Below are positions 1-10,790 of a DNA stretch of 64,000 nucleotides, piece after piece. A program made the translations under genes and the position numbers. Location: contig JAJEKB010020985.1 in NCBI GenBank assembly GCA_022393335.1, positions 376,732 through 440,731 on the forward strand, read 5' to 3'. Numbering within the stretch: the first letter of the stretch is position 1; every line of letters starts with the position of its first letter. Below the pieces are notes generated by a model. That model was not told where the DNA came from. It did not search any database and saw only the letters and a program-made list of their open reading frames with translations. Origin of the DNA: Macrotrachela quadricornifera. Its lineage: Eukaryota; Rotifera; Eurotatoria; Philodinida; Philodinidae.

Positions 1-1635
1 GAATTTTGTTTCAATAGAAATAATATTTGTAAAAACATATGAAAATGAGGTCCGAAAGCGATGGGTTATCATGTTTTAACTAAAAATATCAACCTCCCAT
101 CGCTACTCCATGACTTCATTTTTTGTCAAAAATAATACTACTAAATTTTTTTTTCTAAATTATTTTAATTAATGAAATACAAGTTCTATTGTTTAATATT
201 AGTTGTATTGATTCTATTTTTGCGAGTCGAAATGTGACATTCTTTCAAGATGTCTTTATCATATGAATATCTGAAGATATCGACATTTTTTGAGGAAATA
301 ATTAGTGAAATTTTGAATAGATATTTGTAGAAATATTTGCTTAATAGTATAAAACAGCGAGGTAAAAATATGTGATAATCAAAAAATTGCTTAATAAGAG
401 ATGCTGATATTTTTCAGAGCTTTCATAACCTAAATCTGCAGTACTATAAACTAATATTTGAAAATTTGTGAAGAGTTCAATTTTGTAAGGACTAAAACTT
501 TTGATCTATCATTGATTCAGTATTGCTGCTGTTGAGTTGAATCGATTATGACAATACCTTATACAAATGATTAATATGATATTGATATAGTTAGATTTAA
601 ACGAAGTCATTTCACTGTGAAAATGTAGAATAAATCAAAAATGATCCATTGATTTTATCAGTCTAAAGTTTTCATAGTTCTTTCAATTTTATATTTATTT
701 TATCTGTATAGAGCTGGATATATATCTATTATGAATGATTTTTCAAAAAATGAATCGTTATTGTGGTAATTTATGGTTGGACATAGGGGAAGATGACTAG
801 TTTTGACTTGTGATTAGATCTTTTATTTGAAGAATTGTATCGAAATGGTTAGTATCCATTTTCTTTCCGTAAAATCAAATCGATATTCTGGTTGCGATTC
901 GAATCTGACCGTTTCTATTGTTTTGGTCTTGTCTACAGAGAAGATTACAAAAAAAAACTACGAATTTTATCGTTTTATCGATAAAAGCTGATTCAAAAAC
1001 AACAATAGCTTAATGTTTTGATTGATTATTAGTTTTACGGAAGTTTTTAGCATGAACATATTGCTAATTCACAATTTATATCACAAGCAAAATACTCTTT
1101 TAAAAATATTTTTTATATCATTCACTACAAATAGTCTCACTCTCAAAATAGATAGGACTTAACATGTCAAATATCGTGTATATACTTAAGGCAATCCAAA
1201 GGCGGTTTTGTCACTATTTTATTTTCTTATAGAAAGACCAAGGAAGTTCTCTTTTTTCATGTAATAATAGAAAGAAATGATGCTCTATTTTCTGTGCTTT
1301 TTAATGATTCTTCAACTTTGGTTCAAAAAAAAATATCCTTTCAAAAATCTGAGGAAAATTTCTTTGAGTATTCTATGACGCTGATATTTCTGAATTGCCC
1401 TAACTAATTTTCAATGAAATGTTTCAAAAAGTGAGAAAGAATAAATACAAAAAGTCAATATTCATTATAAATTATCCAATTTATACAAAAAATGAGGTCA
1501 TGGGGTAGCGATGGGAGGTTGATATTTTCAGAAGAAACATGATAACCCATTGCTTTCGGACCTCATTTTCATATTTTTTTACAAATATTATTTCTATTGA
1601 AACAAAATTCATATTGAGTAATTACTTTAGATAAC
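1..1635. mobile_element. Non-autonomous DNA transposon-like element with long terminal inverted repeats
   Basis: Positions 1-125 reappear as a reverse complement at about 1485-1612, including the shared blocks tgaggtccgaaagcgatgg near 45-65 and its complement near 1545-1565. The similarity to a third copy at 7843-7985 suggests the true end lies about 25 bases further out, at a short palindrome agtaattact near 1619-1628, so the left tip is cut off by the window start. The interior of about 1.35 kb holds no long reading frame. This fits a transposase-less element mobilised in trans. Target-site duplications cannot be checked because the left flank is missing. Confidence 0.8.
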
Positions 1636-1639
1636 AAAT

Positions 1640-3290
1640 AATATCTTACACCATTCATAAGAAATTTTCTTACGATATCTTTTATATAAAATAATATTAG
1701 TCAATTTTTATTTCATTTAAATTTAAAAAAGTACATCTATTTATATCCAAAAAATAAAGATTTATACTAAACTACACTTAAAATAGCAATAATTTCATCA
1801 AACAAATAACAATTTTATTATTATTTTTTCATTTTGTCTTTTTCATACAAATTTTTAACATTCCTTTTGTCAATAAGATAGATATATAACATCTCAGCTG
1901 AAATAGTCAAGATAAAAGTACATTGACCACCTGATATTTTATATTTTTTAAATACTATATTTTGCTTAATGTATATCTAAATAGTTATATATATATCTAA
2001 TTGCATTTATTATTTTATAATATTTAAAAATAACTTAATATGTTATATTTGTACATGAATAATTATATTTTATAGAAAAAATAAATGCTTGTCATATAAC
2101 ATTTAGATAAATAATAGAAAAGAAAAAAAACCTTCATTGAATGATGATTTTTGTTATTTTTTTCTTCATTTAATATTTGCACGTGCTTTTGCCCTTTTTC
2201 ATATCTGATATTATTATCAAATACTCATGACCCTTTCTACAAAGTTATTTCGAAAATGAATCTAAACAGGTTAATTTTATTTTAAGAAAGAAAAAAACAC
2301 AAATCTAATTTCTATTTTTAGCATCTATTGAAAAAAAATATATATATATACTTAACAGATGATATAATATATAGAATATTTTATATTATATATCACTCAA
2401 CAAAAACCAAAAGATTATCATTATCAATTAATCAAAATCAAATAAAGAAAAAGAAAAAAGCTAATATATCATTAAAAATAGATTTATTTTCTCGTACAGC
2501 TGATCAATTTGATTGTTTTTCTAACATTCTTCAGATTCCGCTTTATTCTTTCTTGAATAAATATAATTCTCTTTCGTTTTTTTTTTTTATTTGATCGATC
2601 ATTTATTGATCAAAATTGTCAACTCATATATTGTATGTGTACTTAAAAGAAATGCAATATACATAATGGCAAAAACATATTTACTTAGATAAAAAGAAAA
2701 AGAAAAAGGTACGCATAAAGACTTTTTTTTTTATGACAACTATAAAAAAAAAATAAAGAAAAAAAGAGAAATAATAAAATAATTTTTCTTTTTTTCTTTT
2801 TCCTTAGAGAAAATAATCTAAAAAAATAAATACAGTAGTCAAATGATATTATATCTTCGTTTAAGTCTGCACATGTGAGTAGTACAAAATCAACTACGAA
2901 CGTCATTGTATGTAACAAGGTGCGTCCGTTGTTTCGTTCTTTTTATTCGTTATAATATTTGCCTTTTTCTTTTTCTCTTTTCTTGGTTATGTTTCTTTTC
3001 TTCTGTGTTTTTTTTTTGTGCTACGATAATGTATATGCATGCAATAACAAGCCATCATCCGTTTGTCGAGCACGCGAAAGAAACAGGAGAAAGACATATA
3101 CTAGATTACTATCATCACTACTCAAAAGACTCACACACATATGCATACATGCCGTTGTCGTCATTCTTTTGTTGTCTATTTATATCATTTGTTTTTTTCA
3201 AAGTCATCTATTCATAGCCTATATAAATTAACTGTGTATAACTAAAAAATTTTGTTTCTATAAATATAGATTAAATAAAAAGTTAAAGTA
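1640..3290. other. AT-rich intergenic region, upstream of the recombinase-domain gene
   Basis: The stretch is very A/T-rich with homopolymer runs. A short frame at 2328-2594 (+) has lysine/asparagine-rich codons but no recognisable domain. The 2.9-3.2 kb part is slightly richer in G/C and may hold the promoter or 5' UTR of the gene at 3294. Nothing firm is seen. Confidence 0.4.
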
Positions 3291-3293
3291 AAT

Positions 3294-4379
3294 ATGACTG
3301 GATTTTATACAATTGAAACTCCACCATCATCATCATCAACTAGTAAAGATTCATTAGATGAATCAATATCATTATATCAAACAGAAAAACGAAATAAATT
3401 AATATCAACAAATCTTGGACAATTTTCGAATCAAACAACTAAAACAGATGAGGTAAGAGATTTTGTTTTTTCTTTTGAATAATATATTAGATAGTTACAT
3501 TGATTTGTAGACATTATATGAGAGTATCAAATAAGATATGATGACGTACATTACATTTATTTTCCTTTAATAACATAAAAAGATATTATCGAAAGATCAA
3601 ATAATGAGTCAAATACTTTTTTAAATATTTTTATGATTCATTATTGGAAATTTTTTGATAAGAACGAAAGTCTCAGGAAGTAAAATCGTAAATACATTTA
3701 TAGATATTCAATATTTTTTTTTATATATTTACATTACTAATAAATTTATACTAAAAGAGTACAGATAAAAGATAAATAATTTTATTCATCTAATATTTGA
3801 ACTCATCATAAATATGTTATGAATTTAAAAATAAAGAATAATTATTAATAAGATTTTTTTTTCTATTGGATGAATAAAGAATAAATATATATCCTTTGAA
3901 GATATATATATATATATAAGATAATAATATTATTCTTTTTTAATATTTCTATAATTGTTAATACGATAGTAATGAAATGCCGTTAAATTCAAAAAAATAT
4001 AATATGGAATTATATTTTCATTATAATAAATTCTATATGTTAAATAAAAGATTATTAGGATTTATTTATTTATTTATTCATTTATTTATTCTTAATCTTA
4101 TTACACAATTTAGTATCTATATAAAGACTCTCATTAAGTTTACCTGTAGAATAAAAATAGAACAAATGAATAATAAATTTCTACTTAATAACATCGTTTT
4201 AAAAATCGTATATTTAGTACTAAATTTCTATCAATTATTTGAATAACATACATTAATAAAAATGTACTAAGAAAAAAAACAAAATTTCTGATAAATATTC
4301 ATTATCATTCCTATGATAATAATATCCGGTTATCTAAATCATTTCAATCAGTCAAAAACAATGATTGGTTTAAAAATTC

Positions 4380-4410
<31 letters not shown>

Positions 4411-5904
4411 CAAATAAATTCTCTTTGTTTGCTTCAATGAATTTAGTTTGTATGCATAGAATAAAAAAACAAATAACAATAAGAACGTGCTCAGTCATTG
4501 GAGTAAAAAAAAAAGACGAGAGAAAAAAAAAAGAATTCTTTCTGAATTTGCCGCAAAGAAAAATTGTAAGGCATAGTAAACTATAATAATAATATATGCT
4601 ACGAATAATAAAAATTCGTAAGTAAGATAATAAAGAATACATTTCTTTAATAAGTAATATGTGATATTCTTTTTACTTTTAATTTTTGAAAACTGTATAT
4701 ATTAGTAATAAATAACTTTTGTGTTTTTAGTGAAATCTTGAATTTTTAATTATTAAAAAAAAAACTATGTGTACAAAGGTAGGAGAATAGTTGTGTTTTT
4801 TTTTCATTCTTTATGTCCTTAATATATGATTAGATCAATATAAAATAAGGTTTTCTTTTTTATGACAATAAAACTATGTTAAATAATTTAGTTTATCTTT
4901 AATGATATTTTATTAAATTCTGAAAAGCAATAAATTAATAAAATAATATTATTCTATTCTAATTTTTTTTTTGTTTTAGTTTGATTCAACCTTTCATTAT
5001 GAAATGCATACTCCATTACGTCGTAGTCTTGGTAATACAAAATTAAAAACTCGTCAAGATGTTCGTCGTTTTCGTAGATTTTTAAAACGTAATTATAATT
5101 TAATATCAACATCACTTATTGATATTGATCCAGATATGATGAGACAATATTTAATAGATTATTTAACATTAATTCGAACACGTAAAGGTTTAAGATATGA
5201 TCCTGAAACCCTTCGTTCATATTATTTAAGTATTCAAAGATATTTAAAAGATTCAAATTATCCATATTGTTTACGTAATTCACCACAATTTTCTCAATGT
5301 AGAGATTTAATAATACAAATGCGAAAAGAAAAAAATCAAATTAAATTAAATAGTTTATCATCTTCAAAAACATTTTCAACATCAATTAATCAAAATTTAA
5401 TATCCGATAAATTACAACAAAATCAAATTAAGTATGAAGAATTTATTTATTTTTTTCTAAAATTCTATTTATTAATTATTTTTTTATAGTTCTTCAGAAA
5501 TAATTCCATCAAATACATATATTGATCTTCTTCCATCATCATCACTTCCACCACGTAAACGTCAACAAATGAAATATTTTCTTGAATCAAATTCTCCATG
5601 TGATTTTCTTTTTTTAACACAAATTCCACAAACATTATCATCATCATCACCATCATCAATACTTTCATTAGATGCATATTTAATTTTAATTAAATTTCTT
5701 TCATCTAATCAAAATAAAATAAATTATTTTGAACAATTACTTGATCAATCACCAGCATGTGGAAATAAACAACGTTTAATGTTAACAACATTATGTCATC
5801 AATGGACCGGTGATATTCGAATTATTCATGCTAATCTTCGATCCGAATTAAATTCATTTTTACCACATATACTTCTTATTAATATTCTTTCATCAAAATA
5901 TTAA
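3294..5904 (+). CDS. Crypton/ZMYM-QRICH1-like protein with an integrase-type core-binding domain
   Basis: Three exons join in frame: 3294-3452, 4980-5431 and 5490-5904, giving 341 residues. Both introns are GT-AG; the first is unusually long (1527 nt), the second 58 nt. Residues about 72-170 carry RRFRRFLKRNY, then GLRYDPETLRSYYLSIQRYL and a following RDLIIQMRKEK segment. This resembles the helical N-terminal domain in front of the DUF3504/Crypton-type tyrosine recombinase domain of ZMYM, QRICH1 and KIAA1958 proteins. The N-terminal 60 residues are Ser/Thr-rich and probably disordered. I see no downstream recombinase catalytic Arg/His/Tyr set, and the C-terminal 170 residues are not recognised, so it may be a domesticated DNA-binding remnant. 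The start is the first ATG of an open first exon. Family assignment is by motif only. Confidence 0.65.
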
Positions 5905-6480
5905 TTTTATGGTGCTATATCTTTTCTAATGTAATATATATATATATATATTAAAGACTTAAAAAGTCTTATTAAAAAACAAAAAAAAAAATGTTAATGT
6001 GTATTTCGTGTGATATTATTATCAGTCGGTTATTATAAACTGTCATTTTCTGACAATCAATGTCGGCTCTTTTATTTTTCGTGTTTTATCATGTTAAATG
6101 TAATCGAGTTATTTTACTAACTTTATGTGCGCGCGTGTGTGTGTGTGTCCGTGTTTGTATGTATATATACATTATTCGGTTTAATTTTATTATTTTATCT
6201 TGTATTTTGTAATATAAGTATAAGGGCTTGGTTTTTATTTTGAGATTTAATATTCTTATGAAAAGTTGAAGAGAATTTTATTTTAAAATGAAAAATTATT
6301 TTCTCATGTACAAAATTCGAATATATTCGTGTAAATTTCGTTAGATGAATTGAGTTTTTGGTTAGTAGTAGAAGCTTGTCCAAAATCTTTTTTTTTTTCT
6401 TCATACGAATAAGAATACTATTAAGTGATATTATTGATATTGATAAAGAATTCTTATCTGTCGTCAAGTGACAAAAATAT
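5905..6480. other. 3' flank of the recombinase-domain gene with microsatellites
   Basis: The region holds a TA repeat at about 5935-5952 and a GC/GT repeat at about 6128-6148, then plain AT-rich DNA. No gene is visible. Confidence 0.5.
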
Positions 6481-6708
6481 ATATGAAATATTTCATAGAT
6501 AATTTTTTGTTATCAAAGATTATGATAAGAAATTAAAACAAATATCATGAATGATATAATATTAATACAAATAGAATAAATTTTTCGAATTACGTCTAAA
6601 GTTTGTTCTATTTATATTAATGTTAAAATATTCTAGACGATTGCTTTAATTTCTTATTGTGCTTTTATAAGATAACAACAAAAATTATCTATGAAATATT
6701 CTGCATAT
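6481..6708. mobile_element. Small foldback (MITE-like) element, nearly fully palindromic
   Basis: The left arm begins with gaaatatttcatagataatt near 6485. The right arm ends with the complement of this motif near 6680-6700. The symmetry continues inward to the centre near 6590, with ataatattaatacaaatag on one side and ctatttatattaatgtt on the other. The whole 228-base unit could fold into one imperfect hairpin. No reading frame is present. Confidence 0.7.
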
Positions 6709-7840
6709 ACATTTATTACTCATCAACACATAAAAAGTCTTTGGTTGCCTCAGTCGTATGAAAAAAAAAGATTTTAGGCAGCCGTCTAATACTAACCAAA
6801 AAATCAATTCTATTTGACTGAATTCAAGTGAATATAATATAGTTTTTTTTTTATTGTAGTATCACTTATTGTATAAGAAAGAACTGGCTGACCTACTGAT
6901 ATACTAGCAACTGTGTCGTTCATATAGTGGGTTCATGAAAACTGCTAAGGTATATTATGACTCCGGAAAATTTGAATGAGTTTTTGAAAATATACATTAT
7001 GCGATTTTCCGTTAGGAGAGAACAATGTAATATAAAAACCGACTTATGGAACAATATGTATAAGAATTAGCATTTCTATTGCTTTAAAGAAAGTTGCTAC
7101 TGAAAAGGTAATTTGAATAGAGTCTGGACATTGTTCTCTAACTGTTACTTGAAAAACTGTTCTTTCAAATGTTTTTCCTAAACTTGTGAAATAATACAAG
7201 ATGTAGAATTTCATAAAGTATCATGTAATGTATTTCGAGTTGTTACAGAACTATTATTTAAAAATGTTTTCTAATAATTCATATGATGTTTGACAGTCGT
7301 AGTTCGACGATTTAGTGACTATGAAGTTTTTTAATTTTGTAAAGCAAAAAATTTTCTATCGAATAAGTCTAAAATTGAGTTTCTAATATGTTGAGAAATA
7401 CTCTAAAAGGAAGGAAACTTTGTGATCGATTTATTATGGTTCATGCGTTATTATATTAGACAGTTTATAAGAAATATCAAATGATAAACACGTTTTAAAA
7501 TATACTTTGTTTTTTGTCTAAATCTCTAATCAAAGAATAAAGATTGAATCGACTACAAATAATGAAACATCATAATTCTTTTATTTTTTCTTTGATACTA
7601 GTCACAATATAAAATAAATAAGTGATTATGATTTACTATGGATGAAATTGTATTCAATCACACTAATATTAGATTCAATGTAAATAGATAAATTATTAAT
7701 TTTCAACTACTATGTGTTATTAGAAGACATTATGTATTTGTTACATTCAAGTAAGATTGAGATTGTGTAATAACATTTTATATGACAAATAATATAAGAC
7801 AATATGTTATAATAGATGCTGCATATCATTGTATATGTCG
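6709..7840. other. Gene-free AT-rich stretch
   Basis: No open frame with coding character or recognised motif was found. Short frames on the minus strand at 7710-7949 overlap the repeat arm that follows and are treated as chance. Confidence 0.4.
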
Positions 7841-7842
7841 AG

Positions 7843-7985
7843 TAATTACTCAACATCAATTTTGTTTCAATAGAAATAATACTTGTAAAAAAATATGAAA
7901 GTGAGGTCCGAAAGCGATGGATTATCATGTTCTCGAAAAAAATATTCAAACCTCCCCATCGTTAAGTCATGACTTCGTCTTTTTT
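7843..7985 (+). repeat. Solo terminal-repeat arm of the 1-1635 element family
   Basis: This block matches the left arm at 1-125 in the same orientation, with shared tgaggtccgaaagcgatgg and preceding ttttgtttcaatagaaataa. Its outer end carries agtaattactcaa, the same palindromic end seen beyond the right arm at about 1619-1631. No opposite arm is seen nearby, so it is a solo or deleted copy. Confidence 0.75.
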
Positions 7986-8715
7986 TTTGGATAGAAGGAT
8001 GAGATTACACCTTTATTGATACTAATAGATTTTCTATCGTTTGTTCATATATATAAAATCCTTTCATAATTATTCAACATAAGACTAATCCTATTTCTTT
8101 TGATTAATTTTCCATTGAGTTTGTCCTTGCTCTTCCAAACATTCGGTCAAATAACTAGCTTTTCGGAACGAATTTTAATGTATGTTTTTCAATATAGAAA
8201 ACTATTTATTCATATAGTACCTTTTAAGTCGTTGAGTGTACCATCTCTTCTTGTACATTCAGTTAGAGTTTTTTTAATAATAGTGTAGAATGCAGCCATG
8301 AACGATAGATCTTAGAAAATAAAATGAAAGAAACCAATTCTTTTCTTTTTCGAACATGTGATCTTTTTCAAAGAAATTGGAATTCGAAACAAACTTCTTT
8401 GACCGATGTCCGTAGAATAAAAAAAAAAGGACGAAATGGGATTACCTCTTTTCCATTATAAATGATTATAATTAATTTCTACGAAGTATATTACATGTTT
8501 TTTTATACAATATACAAGAACCCTCACCACACCCTCAAGATTATATCTAAAGAAATGTCGAACGTTTTTTTTCAAATTTATATTTCAAATGATTGGTAAA
8601 TAATCTACTTAATTTTCTAATTTTGAAATTAAAATACATATACATAATAAATGAGAATTTCTTATTATTGATTAAGAAAAATTAAAGATATAGAAAAAAT
8701 GAAAATATAGTTTAT
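7986..8715. other. Gene-free stretch downstream of enkurin
   Basis: AT-rich DNA with poly-T and poly-A runs. It probably contains the 3' UTR of the minus-strand enkurin gene near 8500-8715. Nothing else is recognised. Confidence 0.4.
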
Positions 8716-9760
8716 TTAATCTGCAATATAAATAACTTGATGTTTTTCAAGTAAATCAATATCTTTTTCAAGTAATTTCATTTGATGTTCAAGACGTTCT
8801 TTATGTAATCGTTTAGGAATTGTATCAATAAGAACTGAAAGTGTTTGATATTCATGATGAACATCTTCCCATTGTTTTTTTAAACCTAAATTTTCAAAAG
8901 ATAAATTAATTAAAATTAAAAAAAACAAAATTTCAAATAAACCATCAATAATTATTTGTCGTTCATTATCATCCATTTCACGCATTGCTCCACGACGAAA
9001 ATAATCTGAAACATAATCTTGATATTCTTGTTTAGCTTTTTCCATATCATCTCGACGTGTTTTTATATAAACAGGTACTTCACCAAAATTCTAAAATTTA
9101 TAATTATTAAAGAAATAATCGATTAAAAATTTTATAAAAAAAAAACAAACCATACTTTTTTAAATACATAATGTGGTGCTAAACCACTTGGATCAATTGG
9201 ATATTTATCTCCAAATCGATCATCAACAATATTTTTTTCCGGTTTTTTTGGTACAGTCATAACAACATCAAGTGCATTTGCTTGAATAAAATTTTTTTCT
9301 GTTCGTACACCCATTTTAGGTGCATCACGAATACTTGGAACAGGTGGTTTACGTTGAGAATGATCTCTATTTGATGATGATTCTTTTGCTAATATTAAGA
9401 AAAATTTTGATAGTTCGAAAAAAAAAATAAATGAAAAATAAAACTTACAAACAGAAGAATTTGTTGTTTTTTTGTCATTTGAATTTTTTTTAAGAAATTG
9501 TTGTGGATCAGGTAATGGTTCTTCAGCATAACCCATTGTTTTATGTTCATATTTACCATCTTTAAGTGATCCTTGAACATTAGATTTAAATTTTGATTCG
9601 TAACTAATGAAATAATTAATTAATAAAATAGAATAAAAGGAAAAAAAAAGAAGAAGAAGATTTTCTACCGATGTGGTTTTGGTGGACGAACTTGAGTACG
9701 AGGGATTAAATTATATACTGATTCTTCTTGTTGATTTGCACCATTCTGTCCAACAACCAT
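8716..9760 (-). CDS. ENKUR: Enkurin (IQ/enkurin-domain axonemal adaptor)
   Basis: Five exons on the minus strand join in frame: 9669-9760, 9449-9603, 9156-9388, 8943-9090 and 8716-8885, coding 265 residues; human enkurin has 256. The C-terminal domain (about 165-265) is diagnostic: YQDYVSDYFRRGAM, then GLKKQWEDVHHEYQTLSVLI, DTIPKRLHKERLE and a LLEKHQVIYIAD end, the strongly conserved enkurin tail. The last intron (8886-8942) is 57 nt, contains no stop and keeps frame, so a naive translation would read through it with about 19 extra hydrophobic residues. Enkurin binds TRPC channels and calmodulin and is a microtubule inner protein of ciliary doublets, so a role in motile cilia is expected. The middle contains proline-rich segments (KPPVPSIRDAPKMG). 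Confidence 0.92.
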
Positions 9761-10790
9761 TTTTGTTTGATTTCTATTAGAAAACTAAGACAAATGAACA
9801 GAGAAATTAGCAACAAGATATTAACCATTATATAACATTGATTTATATTTTTGTTTCTTAGCAACAAAACTATATATTGAAAGAAATTTTAATTAATTAA
9901 ATAAAATATGAATTGATAGAGAATATTATTCTAGTGATTGTTTGATTTAAATATAATTATTAATGGTAATAATATAGTGGAGTCGCTAGTTTACAATCGA
10001 TTTTTGAAAAGTATTCTTAATAGATACTGTGTTTAATAACTGGAAATTTTAATATAAATAATCTGCTATCCTCTTTATATAACTTAATAATGTAAGTGGA
10101 CATGCAACTTCGGTGAAGATCAACGAAGTCTTTTACTTATTATATAACTTGATTCTTTTCAAACAATTTTAATTTGAAAGAATAAACTCGTCGATAATAT
10201 AATCTTTCATTTTTTCAACATCTTTTGTCAAAATGGAACGAAATGTTTGTAATAAAACATTTATTGATTTCTCTTCTTGTTCTTCGTAATTGAGCATCAT
10301 TTTGAATTGATAAAAAGTTTGCCAAACTTTTTTTTTAAACATACAAAGGTTTATTGTTTCCAAAGGTTAACAATTTAAACAGTAGTGATTTACATTCCAC
10401 ATTTTGGTGAAAGGAGAAGAGACTTTTGTGTAGGTATACGATGCAGAGATACAAATGTATAGCATACTGTTTATATTTTAGAAAATGTATGCGCTAGTAC
10501 ATCATCGTGACTAAACGTTTTAAGATATAATTAGATATAATAGAATAAAAGATGGAAGAGGCACGCATGCAGGCGTCTTATAGTGGCAATACAATGATAA
10601 GAAGAGAAGAGATTTTCTTTTTTCCATTGTACATAAATAAAACAATAAAATATGTAGATTATCACACTATTCAGATTCCCTTTGGTTTTTTTCTATTTTA
10701 GAATAGTGTTCGAGAATGGAGGCAATAACATCTAATTTTGTATGTTGTGCTTTAACTGCTAATTTGTTTGAATCTCTGCTATTCTTATGG
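9761..10790. other. Intergenic stretch between enkurin and the dead retrotransposon
   Basis: AT-rich. A 64-codon frame at 10169-10363 (-) has a plausible amphipathic composition (VEKMKDYIIDEFILSN end) but no family match that I can name and no visible partner exons. The enkurin promoter should lie in the first few hundred bases. Confidence 0.35.

Noticed and set aside
2328..2594. 88-codon plus-strand frame with KKKKKANISLKIDLFSR
   Set aside because: No domain, partner exon or conserved pattern seen; it ends in a poly-T run and starts in an AT repeat.
2685..3231. Overlapping Phe/Ser-rich frames on both strands
   Set aside because: They translate homopolymer runs and overlap each other; no coding signature.
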